A DNA stretch of 64,000 nucleotides from Paramormyrops kingsleyae (lineage: Eukaryota; Chordata; Actinopteri; Osteoglossiformes; Mormyridae). Shown here piece after piece: positions 24,176 to 37,260 of this stretch. Both the position numbers and the translations under genes were made by a program. The stretch spans positions 10,008,001-10,072,000 of the forward strand of contig NC_132820.1 of NCBI RefSeq assembly GCF_048594095.1, written 5' to 3'. Under the pieces are notes generated by a model, which had not been told where the DNA came from, ran no database searches, and saw only the letters and a program-made list of their open reading frames with translations. Each line of letters opens with the position of its first letter. The first letter of the stretch is position 1.

Positions 24176-27100
24176 GGCAACCGTTATTGTGTGCTCATTA
24201 TTCATAAATTATGCAGTCACACAGCCATATGAGCAGGCTTTCCCAGCCTCATACAGTTTTTATTCCAATGAATACTGAACCAGGTAATTGTTTAAAAATA
24301 ATAAGAAGAAACTACACCTAAGATACCTTGACATTCTCAGGCAGTGTTACCTGGGGAAAATGTAGTTTTAAAAAAAAAAAAAACACTTAAACACTAAACT
24401 GCCAGTATCTTATAGATCCCTAACCGTCCCCCAACGGGAACTTATTGGACCTTTTGAAATATTTTAGTTTTACGCGTGTGTCTTAACTTTCACCGTCACG
24501 CTTTTGGTGGCCATCATTGACCGATCGTTCATTTTATTTCAGTCGCCGCCAGCACAAGAACGTGTAACCGGTTTTTTTTTCATCTTCAAAGTCACGGGAA
24601 CGAGCACAACAAAGGTTTCTGAAAGTAAACCGCAGTGGGGTGAGTCTCACTACTAGTGACTAAAAGAAATAATTTTACCTTGGGGTGCCGGGGAAAATAG
24701 TTATTTCCAGTACGTGTGTTATCGCCAAAAACAGAGAAAGTCACACTCTTTGAGCCAAAAGGCCGCCGAAGAAGCTATTCAGCATATTTAATATGGTAAA
24801 ATTATACTCCAAGAGGAGAATTAAGGTATTTTTAAAACGGGGATGAAGAGAAATGTGTGTGTGTGTGTGTGTGTATGTGTATATATATACACAAAGCGAC
24901 GTACAAGTGAGGCAAATTGCACATTGAACGCTTCTATACTGTCAGTGAGTCAACCTGGCTGAGCTTTAATTGAACAGACTACATTACCCATGAAGCACCA
25001 GGGTGCTGTTCGTGCGTGCTGACGCTGATTTACCTGTTAGCTGGGTTACCTTACCTTGTATCGCAATAAACGAGATATCGAGATTTCTCTGTGGTGCTCC
25101 CAGTTTGAAGCTGCAGCGCAAGATTATGGAATTCGTAAATTATCTGCACTTTTCATCTGTTTTTAAATTATTTCGCTTGCAAACGCCCTGACATATTTTA
25201 ATTAGAGAAAAAATATTAAGTTTTGTTTAGTCAACGGTGATATCTGTTGACATAACGGACTTGGAAAGTTTTTTTTTTTCCATCTTTACCGAGAACTTAA
25301 AGCATCAGGTAGGGAACGATGGATGGATTTCATTGGGGTCACCGATCTTACCAGAACCTATAATGATATGGAGAGGTTTAGCCCGTTTCAGAGACCTAGA
25401 CTTTTAATACTTGCGTGAACTTACCATCTCAGTCAAAGTGACATATGTTAAAACGTTTCAGTCCACCAGGAGTTCCTGCAGCAGAGAACTGGCGATTAAC
25501 GTTTGTTTAGGCACTGCCAATATACAGATGCTTATGGACCTCTAAGCGTCTTACCACAAGTGGGCGCCAGAGAAGCAATAATAATAATAACAACGTAATA
25601 AAATATAATATAGAAAAGAATAATTAATCATCATTATTGTCATCGTAATAATAATGTCTTTTAAGTATGGTCACATTATAACTATATAATATAATTGTAA
25701 TTGCTTATAATTATGCAAGAGTAGGTATTATTATTTCGATTGTGTTAAATCCTCCGTTTTATTGAGACAAGTAGCTCAATAAAGGAACTTTGAAATCGAA
25801 ATCGAAATATTTGAACTCCTTTTTTGATCTTTTGAAAATTAGTTAATTCTACGTCATTTTTTAATAACTTCTACATATGTGAATTCTCAACGTCATAATT
25901 AGTGCTATTAAATTGTCAATGTAATACGGCTGTGTATTTTTAGTGATAGCGAAACGGGGCTCTTTATAACATTTCACATTTAGTGGCATTTAACTGCGTG
26001 CCCTTTTTAACAACAAAAGACAAATAAGTCCATTTAGCGTTAAAGTTAATTAATCGATTATTCTTCATCTAGCTTGTCTCGAAATTAAGCGCCCGTTTAA
26101 TGGTGCCGTCATTCTTCTCTTAAAATCACCCTCCTCATCATCACAGGCACGTCGTTAATACTCCCAAGCAATCCAAGTTTCTCCAAAACATTTAACAGCT
26201 TTATGCTTGAAAGCGCCATACATTTTCACAGTTTATTTTCCAATCAGTGTAGTAAACTAAGTTTTCTTTAAGCGCAACCATCCCTACAGAAGTAATGGGC
26301 ATGGGTGCATTTATTTAAATAGTCGACAGGAAGGGGAACGAATCGGGTGGAGGAGGCTGGACGAGATGCTGGGAGATTGTGAATGGGATAAGCGGCCAGC
26401 AGCGCGGCGGCCGAACTTCAAGGCTGAGCACCAAAAGCACAAAAGCCTTTTGTCATTTTTTATTTAATACATGAGCGACGTTTTAAAAAGCCAACAGAAA
26501 CGCCAACGAATCTGGCCAACCTCCAATAGCAGCCCGAGAAGGAGGGATTTCCCACCTCGAAACTTTTGGGTTTCTTTAGGATAGGAAACGAGGGGGTGGG
26601 CAGGAGTGTGTGTGTGGGGGGGATATATGTTCAGCCTCTGAGTTAAGGAGAATTTGCTGCTTCTGGGTCCTTGCGGTTAGTAGAAGGGGGCAGTCTTTTT
26701 GTGCATTCCCTTCATAGCGCGATCCCTTGGAAAAAAAGAGGATTCATTACATTTTTATCCTATTATGCGAGAAATGGGAAGTGCATTTTCGGAATGAAAA
26801 TGGCCAGAACAATAAGAAGACGAAACCCTCAAGAACAGCTTGGATCAACCACGTAATATATTTAGGATCAAAATCCATGGAAAGTTGTTTTTTTTCTTTT
26901 TCCTTTTTCCTTTTTTTTCTTTTAAAAAAAAGAATATTCCTCATGTACTTTAAGTCGTTGGAAATGTACAGCTGCCTGAAGACAGAGGCGGAGCGGAAAT
27001 TGTAGTTTTACCATCAAGTTTCGCAGAAAGGTAAACAAATGTTTGATAAAGCAAAGTATAATGATTATCTTGAAACTCGTGTATGGTGACCCCGCGGAGC

Positions 27101-28620
27101 GTATAACAGCTTCGATCCGCTGCCAAAAATGTACTAGATGATAGATTTACAGTACGCACGTTTCAGCTCAATAGGCGTGACATACCGTGTAGTTTGTGTG
27201 TCAGAAATGCCACGGAGTTTTTCTCTTCTTTCTGACATCCGCTCAAAAAGTACCGATGAGACGGACGCCCGTCTGCATTTCAATGTAGACATTGCCCTTT
27301 ACACGGTTAATATGTACATTTCGTTAATCTTTAACAGATCCGGATGTTTTATCATCAAAACTTCACCAGTACAGCTTACAGTAAACTTGGGTTTTATGGT
27401 TTTAAATATGCACGGGTCGCTATGTGTAAACTAGGCGGGATGCAAATGTGTCACTTTAAACAGCATTGTAATGTAAACGCTGTTATATCAATCAGAGAGT
27501 CGGACGCTTACTGACCGTGTGACGGCAAAGCAGCGGCTCACATTTGATTCCCATTAAACGCTGAAACTGTTCCACTTTTTCTATGACAATTTTTTTTACC
27601 TTGTACAGTCAGTTATTTGCCTGCCGAACACAGGGTACTTTGAAACTGTGGTATGGTATGAAAATCATTTATAGGCATATAATTTAATGAATTTTATTTA
27701 TATATTTAAACCGCAAATAGTTACTAACGTTCTAATACTTTTTGATGGTAATTACAGTAGCTTATTGATATTTGCGCAGTAAAAATTCTATATCTTATTA
27801 TTTATAAAAGTTTCAGTGTTTAAGGATTGGGTTTATAGATTATCCTCCCAAGTGTGTATCACGTACTCAAATTCTGCCCTCAAAGACTTTCTGACTGGAG
27901 TGAGATTGACCTTTGTCTTCTGTGTAACAGTGACCTTTGCGGATACATCTAAGGCATCCCAAAGAGACTTCGTTAAATCATTAACGGCTGTCACTTAGAA
28001 ATCAATGGCTGGCTTGATGTACGCAGATGTGCCTTGTATTCTTCAGTGGAATGTCTCCACAAAGAGGTCAGGGGGCTTTGCATGGCTGCATCCAGGCCTC
28101 GTTAGATGCTGCTGCTGACCGCGTGAGACCTTACCCAGCGAGGACGAAAATATCGATTTCCCTGGATGAAGAAACTGAACTTCTCAGTGTGCCTTATATC
28201 CTGTCCTGACCTGAGCCCCATTTAGATAGCTGTCATCATCCATAAATCTTTGGGGTCTAAACCGGTTGGGACCTGAGGTACTTGTTAGAAAACTTTCTAG
28301 TAATGTAATATTTTCATATAACATCAGGTACCGTCCAGATTGAGCCATTCATGAATTGCTGTGCCTGTTAGTTTAGGGGAAATAGGCCAAAAACAGAGAT
28401 TTTATTTCTTGTGTTTATCTGGAAGTCCATTTGTGTGATATTTTGCCAGGATTTTGGCACAGGTATGAAATAACGCTCGTGATGTTTGGATTCAGCGTAC
28501 TTTATAGCGTGACGGACCTCTACCGAGCTTTGCTCACAGAAGTGTGTCTCTGAGCCTTAATCTCAGATGCATGATTGTCTTAAATGTGGGATTTAGGTCT
28601 TTGGCTGAAGGCATTGTGGT
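24176..28620. other. AT-rich intergenic region downstream of pgk1
   Basis: No coding exon found on either strand. There is a (TG)n(TA)n run at about 24856-24890. At 26330-27030 is a slightly GC-richer patch (GCGCGGCGGCC at 26402, a CTCCAAT box at 26520, and a possible donor GCAGAAAG-GTAAAC at 27024-27033) that could be a distant amot first exon. The long repeat-poor stretches could hold conserved non-coding elements, which only comparison with other fish can show. Confidence 0.3.
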
Positions 28621-29583
28621 ATTTATTTAACTGTTTCATCCTGTGAGTGTAGGGTGTGGGGTACTGTCATAGATGAGAGCAAGTTTCAATGTCCGTGTGA
28701 AAGGAGACCTCATTTCATCTCTAATAATCATTGTGGCTGATGTTGCGTTGAGAGGTGCTTTTGTTTGTTTTTTTTTTGCTGTTTTTGCGTTTGTGGAGGA
28801 TTCCTTCCCGGTATTCATATGGGATCTTGCCGAGGACCCCTCCCATTCCGCGAGGCCCGTTCCACCTCTCATGCGGCCCCGGGTGTGTGGGGAGATCCCT
28901 GACCCCCCCCCGGCGAATCCGTGGCCACCGGGCACACAGGATCCTGCCCGGCGCATTCCAAGAAGCCGTCGCATTAACGATGAGCAACTGCCAACCGCTT
29001 CACTCTTTGAAACAAACAAAAAAAAATGGTCAAGCTACCCCCCCCCCCCACCCCACCAAACTGCCTTTGCAGGAACACACCAATGAGAGGCTGGGGGCTT
29101 TGTTTAGTGGTAGAGGTGGTGTATATCCGCCAGGAAAGTGCCCAGCGGCATTGACTCAGGGTGAAAGAATGTAAGAATGTCTCTAACTGTTCCACTCTCC
29201 CTCTGCATCCCTCTCTCTCCCTCTCTTTCCCCCCCTCCCTCCCTCTGAGCAGGACTGTGTCCTCTTCCTGCCTACTGACTCGAGCCTTGAGTGTTCTGAA
29301 GTTTTTTTATATGTATTTTTTCCCCCAGTTACAGATTGCCACACTTTGACATATATTGTTTCATAGCTTCTCGTGGATATTATGGGGGGGGGGGGGCTTT
29401 GTCCTTGCAGGAATCTGGGGCTCATTTGCGTCCGATTGTAGTTATGCAACTGGTCCCCTGTGTAGCTTTGTGTGTTTTTTTTATCTTTTGGGAACAATTG
29501 CCCTATCTCACAGCACCACTCCCTCAATCGAATAGCCGGAGGACATAGGAGTCCCTTCTGGCAACAGCCTTCTGGTGCGTTTG

Positions 29584-29650
29584 CCTTTTTCTTTTCCTTT
29601 CTTTCTTTCTTTCTTTCTCTCTTTTTTCTCTTCTCTCTTTTCTCTCTGTC

Positions 29651-29699
<49 letters not shown>

Positions 29700-29713
29700 C
29701 CTTCCCCTTTTCC
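29584..29713 (+). repeat. Polypyrimidine (CTTT/CT)n tract
   Basis: About 130 bases almost entirely C and T on the plus strand, moving from CTTT units to a long (CT)n run. The minus-strand open frame through it (rich in Arg, Glu and Lys) is a product of the repeat. Confidence 0.95.
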
Positions 29714-31163
29714 AAAGGGAACCTCGTAACGCTCTGGGTTTTGTGTCACAATGAAGAGGCAGCCGGTAAACAGGAACAAATCTCCATGGTTTCAGTTGGC
29801 GATGGCTAGGGATTCGGTGCCCAGTGTCCGGCCAAGTTGGGGGGGGAGGGGGCATCGACCTCAGAACCTTGTCGCGGGGGGGCACCAGCACCTGTGGAGG
29901 AGGATGTGGCCCAGCCAAATGGGTGGTACTTCCTGAGGATGATTTGTCAAGTTTCAAGAAGTCCCGCTACTCGATTTGAATGCATTCTTTCGACTGAGCT
30001 CACGTCCATTTGAGACAGCAATACTATTAATGCTGACTGACTAAGCTAGCAGCACTGTGAGTAAAATTGCTACTGGAAATGAATCAGAGTTCGCATATGA
30101 GCGCCTTTGTCTGGCACTCATGTGACTATTCCTTTTGTGCATTTGAAACGAATGAAAGTCCATCTAAGACAACTGGCATTAACAGTGTGGCTTTTCGATG
30201 GATTGCTTAACAGAGCCGAAGTAAACAGGTCAGTCAAGCAAAACTTTTGGAAAAAATTAAACACTACAAACGTACACAGAGTTGAAAGTCGTGCTCGTCC
30301 TTTCTGTTTCACTGGAGTGAAGTTGTCTTTTATAGATCAGCTCCTGGCCAAGTAACCCTTGGGATTTGAACCAGTGGCTTGGTGGGTCATGACCCAAAGA
30401 CCACAATCATTTGAAAACTCTGGAGGAGTGAAGTGAATCTTTCCCTTCAATGTAAGGAAAGAGGAGACCGTTCTCTTGAGCTTGAAGGATGCTTGGGGCT
30501 CTTAAGTTAACATTTTTGTTAAATTTCCAAAGTCTTTAGGACTCCGGCAGGAGTTACAGACTTCATGATACTTTGCTAAGGCTACATTCAGAAACGGTTG
30601 ATTCTCTGTCAGTCACCCCCGGGCCTCCTGATACAGATGGTCGAACAATGTTGGGTTTTTCCCCTTAAAATGTGTCTTTATTCCAAATGGATCGTTAATT
30701 TTTATTCCTGAACGTCTTGCATGCCGCTTCTGCCTGTCGTACAGCCGCTGCGGGCGATTTTCAAAATGTTCCTCCACGCATTCATTTCCTGCGTCCATAA
30801 ATCTGCAGCGCGGTGGCCGAAAGGCGCTTTTCTGCATTTCCATGTTGAAGAAGCCAGATTAATAACCAGGTTGGAGGGGCGGGAGGGGTGGGGGGGGGAG
30901 TTAACAAGCCATTTTCAGGCCAGAGATAAATCAGCTCACAGCTTCAGTGACAGTGACAGTGCACAACCTCATCCCTACTGCACATGCTTTCCATTAAGTG
31001 TGTGTGTGTGTGTGTGTGTGGGGGGGGGGGGGGTTGAAGCCTGGGGGGCCACAATTCCAAATGCCTGGGGTAGTGTAGGGGCACTTGGAATGGAGCTGGG
31101 GATAGGAGGCAGCTCCAGGATCTACACCTCACCAAAAGCCAACAAAGTCTGTAGAATGACACA

Positions 31164-31380
31164 GTGCAGTGCCACCAGGACCTCCAGTGGCCGGTGGAGG
31201 GGGGTGCAGTGCCAACAGGACCTCCAGTGGCCAGTTGAGGGGGGGTGCAGTGCCACCAGAATTTCCAGAGGCTAGTGGAAGGGGGGGGGGGGCAGTGCCA
31301 GCAGGACCTCCAGTGGCCGGTGGAGGGGGGTGCAGTGCCAGCAGGACCTCCAGTGGCCGGTGGAGGGGGGTGCAGTTCAG
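31164..31380 (+). repeat. Minisatellite, about 5 units of 39-45 bp
   Basis: The unit core is GTGCCACCAGGACCTCCAGT followed by GGCCGGTGGAGGGGGGTGCA. Five copies occur, the third diverged and with a lengthened G run. The first and last two are nearly identical. Confidence 0.9.
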
Positions 31381-31413
31381 TCTGAGGAACTTATTCCTTA
31401 TTATAATTTCTCT

Positions 31414-31585
31414 TAATTTGGCAAAAGCTTTTATCCAAAACAGCATTGATTGATTTTTTTTTTTTTTGAAAAAGGGGGGGGGGGGGTCAGCAAGTTTCTG
31501 GTGCAAAGGGGACATCAAATTACTAACCCTGGGATTTGAACCCGGCACCTTTCCAATCACAGGTGCGACACGCTGAGCTGCCCCA
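31414..31585 (-). mobile_element. SINE copy, reverse orientation
   Basis: It starts with the inverted tail AAAAGCTTTTATCCAAAACA and ends with the inverted B-box region CTGGGATTTGAACCCGGCAC and head. A poly-T plus G-run interrupts the body near 31450-31486. Confidence 0.65.
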
Positions 31586-31970
31586 GTTCCCCTCCCAGTC
31601 TCTTATGGGGGGTTTATCTGTTTGCTTCCCACCCACTACCCATCTGCTGCTCTTGGACAGCAGCACTTTTTCCCCCCCTGTAAACCAGTACAGCATTTAT
31701 TTATTTTTTTAACCCGGTTCCGTTGGTGTTTCTGACCCGTCCCATTCGACAGCGTGCTGTAATACGGAATCCGTGGAGCAGTGACCCTCCTAATCTCGGC
31801 TGGGGGCAAAGGTGGACGCCGAAATGCCGGCATTCTGCCCACCTCGTGCGAAGACTCTGGTCACTATATTGTGTTTTAGGCTGATTTCTTGTTAGGTGGG
31901 GGGGTAGGAGTGTGGATGGATGGATGGATGGATGGATTCAAGAGTTTATTTTCAAACATGCAGATGGTGT

Positions 31971-32104
31971 GCTCCTGTAGCTCAACTAGCAGCTCATTGT
32001 GCTTGTAATGTAAAGGTTGTGGGTTCAAATCCCTGAGAGTGTATATGAAGTATAACCCTTCCCTGTACTCTTAAGTTGCTTCGGATAAAAGTGTCAGATG
32101 AATG
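31971..32104 (+). mobile_element. tRNA-derived SINE copy
   Basis: The head GCTCCTGTAGCTCAACTAGC has an A box, and the B box GGTTGTGGGTTCAAATCCC follows. The tail is GTTGCTTCGGATAAAAGTGT. It lacks tRNA cloverleaf folding and carries the LINE-type tail, so it is a SINE and not a tRNA gene. Confidence 0.75.
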
Positions 32105-33680
32105 TTTTTTTTTTAAAGTTTAAAAATTCACTGCGCAGTGAAAATCTTGCACAGTGTGACTGACTATTTAATGTGCGTATGACAATAAATTTCTGAATCT
32201 TGGATGGATGGATGGAAGAGCAGAGTAAAGGGGAAGGATTTGTGGAGGAAAAGGGGGATGGGCTTCGGTGGAGGGTATGAGAGGAGGGGAGGGTTTTCTT
32301 TGGGCTTTAATCCTTCCCTGCGTTTCAAGAATCTCACTGGACTGGTCGTAATGGACACTGGGAGGCAGGAGTCCTCTCTCTCGCTGCCGGAGGCACAGAC
32401 TTCCCAGCCTGGAATGTTGCATTTCCTGTTCTCTCCCTCCCATGTGTAACTTTTCCCCACTCCTAACTCTATCCCCCCACCCCCCCGTCCCCGGTGCTAT
32501 GGCATTGTCTGCGTTATCATGTCCCACATTGAGCCGCAGTAGAAATGTTAATGCAGAGGAGCTCTCTGGAGTTCATTACGGCTCTGGCCGGCCTCCACCA
32601 GTGTTCCCGTGATACGTAAACAGAGCTTGGTGAGGATTTGGGCGGGGGGGGGGTTTGCTCTCCCTCTAGTTGAGGGGTTCTTTAAGGTCAGCCCCCACCG
32701 CTTTCCCTCCCCCCTTCTGTTTGTGTCTCGTGAGGTTGCCCTGTCAGTTCCGTTTGCCTGTGGAATGCTCCCCCCCCCCCACCCGTAGCATCGCTCCGAG
32801 CCAGGTGTAGCGTTTCAGTGACTCTTTATGTGCCGTACAGAGGGGACACAGGGGGGGCATGGGCCTTACAGGCTGCTAGGATGGCATAGATGGGAAGAAG
32901 AGCCCCCACATTATGCAAGTCGGGGGTTGTGGGGCAGTAATGGCGATGGAGAGCAAACCAGAGTTATGTACGCACACGGAATGGTTTCCAAGGACAACAC
33001 CTCCTGTTTCCGAACCCGCATCTGGTTATCGTCGTGAAGGGGGCCCGTTATCTCCAAAGCAGGGGCGCTAATGTACTGCACGCGGACCTGGGGTATGGAA
33101 GCCTTTGTGGGGGCACCGTTCGCTGCCTTCCCCCAGCACTGGGTCTCAGTGCAGTGCCGCCCCCCCCCTTCCCCGGACCAGTCCTGTCAGGTGACATTAG
33201 TCAGGGACAGCTCGTCCGGACTCCAGGGCTTACATTACAGTGCATTCCCATCGTCCTAGAAGGATAAACACTTCCTGCATGGGGTCCCGGGGAAAAATGC
33301 GCAGTGAGAGCAAATATTTATGCAGTGGAGCGTAATTTCAAGTCTCCACCCTCCTCCTCCAGCACTGGCTGCTTCCGAGGGACCCGCAGAAGGCACCGCT
33401 TCACAGACGTCTCCCCCCAACACGAATTTGCGGGGGCCCCACCTGGCGGCTTCTGAAGCGTGTTTGACACTAATGCGTGTTCCAGGTTGGGGGGGGGGGG
33501 GGGAGGGTTGATGCACTGCAAGTGAAATCCAAGCTGTGTGGTTAGAAACGTGGAAGAAACATCAGCCTATACTGTCATTTCCATTCCTCGTTTGAGCTCC
33601 TGTGGTCGAGTCAGACCTGCGTCTCCCTCACGTCCAGTATAAAACTTCTCAGGGGAGCTGGAGATCCGAAGAACGACATG

Positions 33681-33860
33681 CATTTAGGGGACACTTTTGT
33701 CCAAAGCAACGTACGTTTGGGAAAGCAGGGTCACTCGGTCCCTGGGGTAATCGGGGCTTAGTGGTCAATGGCAAAATCACTCTGCTGACCCTGGGATTTG
33801 GATCAGCAACCGTCCGATCATAGGCGCAGCATCCGAATCCACAGAGCTATACACCACCCC
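33681..33860 (-). mobile_element. SINE copy, reverse orientation
   Basis: Inverted tail CATTTAGGGGACACTTTTGT, a body containing CAAAATCACTCTGCTGACCC, the inverted B box GGGATTTGGATCAGCAACCG, and head ACAGAGCTATACACCACCCC. Confidence 0.7.
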
Positions 33861-34129
33861 TGAAGTCCTCATTGTTATTATTTTCCTGTTGTTGATGTTG
33901 AAACCGCCTCTCAGACTCCCACAGCCTACCAGCTCACCAGTACACACAGCTGGGCACTTCAGGATAAGCTCCAGATCAAAGGCTCCGCAGCTGGTCCCGC
34001 CTCGGATTCAGTTCCCTGAGCTGGTTCTGTGACCTGAGGTCTGTGATTGATATGCCTCACAGACGTTCGCCGGTCACATGACCACGTCTCCTTCCTGGCA
34101 GGTGAACCACCGGTCGCTTTTTGTCCACC

Positions 34130-34510
34130 CGTGTAATTTAGCCGAGTTTGTGGCCGTATCGACGACGGCAGCGGCTCCGCAGAGAGGCGGCGCCGGTCGC
34201 GGCGTAGACGTAGGGCCACCAGTTACACCAGCGCACAGGTATGATGGGCGTGGAGGTAAGCTGGCGGCGGCCCAGATTCACCTGTCCCACGAGCCGCACC
34301 TGTGAGAGAACGGCGGGGGGGAGGCGGGGTGGGAGGGGCCCCCGGCGAGCGCGGGTTGGGCATAGAGCCACCCGAGGGCCGCGAGAGGGGAGTGGTCATG
34401 GGGGAGGCGGGTAAGACAGGCTGAGATCTGGGCGACGGAGACGAGCGGCGCAGGTGTGGGTCGGCGAGTCGGAGTGCGGGTGCGTGCGGTCATGCGGCGT
34501 GGCAGGAACA
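34130..34510 (+). promoter_or_regulatory. CpG-rich block, candidate amot promoter
   Basis: A high-GC, CpG-dense segment (GGCGGCGCCGGTCGCGGCG, CGAGCGCGGG, GCGACGGAGACGAGCGGCG) stands out upstream of amot. A possible splice donor GGCGG-GTAAGAC is at about 34406. The promoter role is inferred from composition and position. Confidence 0.3.
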
Positions 34511-35936
34511 CGTGCAAGGCCGTCTGAAAGTAAGACTCGCGTTTTATTCACTCCCGTTCATACCGTGGTCTCCCTCAGAGAGCGTGGTGTGCTGAAAGTG
34601 AGTTGACGGCGAGCTGATGTCGATCTAACTTCTCCGTGATTACGGAGTCAGTTTTATGTTTCAGGTTCTAGGTTCTTGCCTCTTTACTACTCAGCTAAGC
34701 TTTCTCACGCCTCGATTTCTGCACCATGCGGCTCTAACCCGCCTGTGACTCAGGGATCGCCGCGTAGCCTCCAGCTAACCGCAAGGCTGGCGTATCCGTC
34801 GGAGACGCCATAGAGACCGATCCGGGTCCAGTAACGGAACACCGGGGCCCTGGAATTTACCTCTCTGAGCCATCGCTGAGGAATAAACTGTTTATCTGAG
34901 GGGGCTGAGGAACATACAGTGCGGACGTCGGCTATTTGGGGGTGGGGGTGTGAAGGGGTCCCATCTGGAACTCATTTTTTTTTTCTGGGGGGGTGTTATT
35001 ATGTTCTTGTTGTGATACTGATAGTCTTACTCATACACCTGAAGCATGTGAGTAAACGTGTGTCTGTGTGCGTGTGCGTGTACATGATCATGCAGATGTC
35101 CATCAAGACAAGGTCACTCCCCCAGCGGTGCCCTTTGGGGGGAGGGAGGCGGGGGGAGCCTTAGCTGACATGGTCAATGGGATCTTTCTGTTATTTTTGA
35201 ATTTGGGGGAAATGTTTGACTTCTCCGCAGGAAGAAAACGCTGTTTGAAGGGTGTAGTGGAAAAGCTACTCCTTCGCAATCTTTGTTTTTTCTCGAATTC
35301 CGAGCGTTTTTTCAGATGTCCTATCGCGCCGTTACGAGCTGTAACATCTGTCCCTTTTGCGTGATGCCGCTGACACCGATCTTGGCCTTTTTTTAAACCC
35401 AGATTTATTTCTCGTGACGTTGACTGTCCCCCACACTGTGAGTGTCATTGGTTATCGGTGTATTATGTTGGCTAGCATGCTAACCGGGTCATTGTAGACC
35501 CGACGGAAGTCACTCTTAAGCGTCACCGTTGAAAAGCAGCAGTCTGTGCATCAGCCTGGGCTCACGTTACATTAGCGGTGTCTGTAGCGGCTGTTCTGAG
35601 TTCAAGGATGTGCCCAGAGCAGATATGCGGGATGTGAGGATGCTTGGGGGGGGGGGGGGGGGGCGCGATGGTGCAATGATTTGATGATAGAGGTCTCGAA
35701 TGGCCCCCATGCCTGCTGTCCGTGGCCACACATCCTGACATCCTGTGTTTGGTTTCAGTCCATGGGCACAGCTGCGAAGGGACGTTTTTTATGGTTCTAA
35801 GGAAGAGATCTCAATTCGGCTGAACCAGGAAATAGCTAGCTGAAAGTTGTACTGTTTTGAGGCATGATCCCCCCACCCCCTGTTCCTGGACCCCACCCCC
35901 ATTGTTCTGGCTCGTGAGCGTGCCTTCCTGTTGCAG

Positions 35937-36087
35937 ATTGGCTGGAAGTGCCGAACGCGGTGCGGTGGCTCTGCACCCCTGAGCGACGGCAGGAGCCCGC
36001 GGACGCGCAGGACGCCACAGGCCTGGGTGGGGCGCATCATGGCGGCCTGGCAGTGACCCAGGGCAGCAGCACCAACACAGACACAGG
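35937..36087 (+). other. Candidate non-coding leader exon of amot
   Basis: The stretch is bounded by a good acceptor (CTTCCTGTTGCAG) and a good donor (CAGACACAG-GTAGGTGG). It could splice to the acceptor at 37990 (CGTCATGCAG), which opens the exon holding the amot start. Purely inferred from splice-site quality; transcript data would decide. Confidence 0.3.
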
Positions 36088-36984
36088 TAGGTGGTGCAGC
36101 AGGGATAGGGAGAGGGGAGTAGGGGTGTAGACCATAGGAAAGGGGTAGGGGTACGAGAGAAGGGCAGAGATAGACGCCGGGAGTTACGAAATGGGACAGG
36201 GGGATCCATTATTGGGAGGGTCTCTGGAAAAAGCCGCAATACACATTACGGTTCCAAGTTTTACAGTTCTTTTCTTATTAATATTGTAATACTTTATGTC
36301 ATGGGTGAAACAGCGGCACCTACTGGCCACAATGCACGCCTCACCATGCATGCCCAGTATTTTGGCCAGAAATCTCAACTGCATAAATGCAAAGATGTTA
36401 CTCGCTATGCGGCGCATAGCCTGAAAAGTTCAGCTGAAAGACTTGGCCACGGGCGCGACTTGTCGTAAAGCTGCGGGATTTTAACCCAGTTATTCCTGTC
36501 CTCCCACCCCCACCTCCTGTTGTCCATGTAGTTCAGTTTGGCGAGGGGGAGGCAGTGAGAGAAGACGTGGGGGAAACACGGCACGCTCTAAAGTTCGAAG
36601 TATGTGGGAGAGTACGCCTCAGTGCCATTCAGCATTTTCTCTCTCTCTTCCTCCATCGCCGTGGAAACCGCTGCACGAATGGCCAAGTCTGACTCGTGTC
36701 CTAAATATATTTATTTGCCACAGATGTTTCGGAAAAAAGCTTCGTCCTCCTTGAGAATGAGAAGAATATCAGAAAGTAATAGATGTAATAATTTAACCTT
36801 CATTATCTCTAGACTCTGCACTAACCAGTAGTTTGCTTGCTGCATACTATATCGTTTCAAACCACCCAATGGTACAGCAGGAACTAGTACAAGGTCGCAT
36901 CTCCTTATTGGAGGACTTGATGGTGCCTTTTGCACACAGAGTTTTACATTTTTGAGAGTATTAATCTATAAGCAAAACTTTAAT

Positions 36985-37260
36985 TTTATAACGTTAGCTT
37001 ACGTTAGCGTAATTTGTTGATTGTATTAGCATGACGCTAGCATAACGTTACATTTATTCTTCATTATGTCAGCATAATGTTACACATACTTTTTGATTGT
37101 CTAGCCTTAGCTTGCATCAACATGAATTTACACTTACTATTTGAATAAGGGATAAGCTTATGTTAGCACAATGTTACACTTAGCGTTTGTGTAGTATTAG
37201 CTTATGTTAGCATAACACATATTCTTTTTTTGTGCAGCATAACGTTACACAAATATTGTA
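36985..37260 (+). repeat. Degenerate tandem repeat around GTTAGCATAACGTTAC
   Basis: Variants of TTAGCATAACGTTACA recur about five to six times, separated by T-rich spacers of variable length (about 37001, 37037, 37067, 37160, 37210, 37240). Old and diverged. Confidence 0.6.

Noticed and set aside
29183..29957. Minus-strand frames rich in Arg/Glu/Lys
   Set aside because: They are translations of the polypyrimidine tract.
31971..32104. tRNA-like sequence with A and B boxes
   Set aside because: No cloverleaf and a LINE-type tail follows; it is a SINE.
34138..34371. Minus-strand frame ending RWCNWWPYVYAATG...
   Set aside because: Striking at first sight, but it lies in a CpG-rich block, has no convincing splice partners and no family match.
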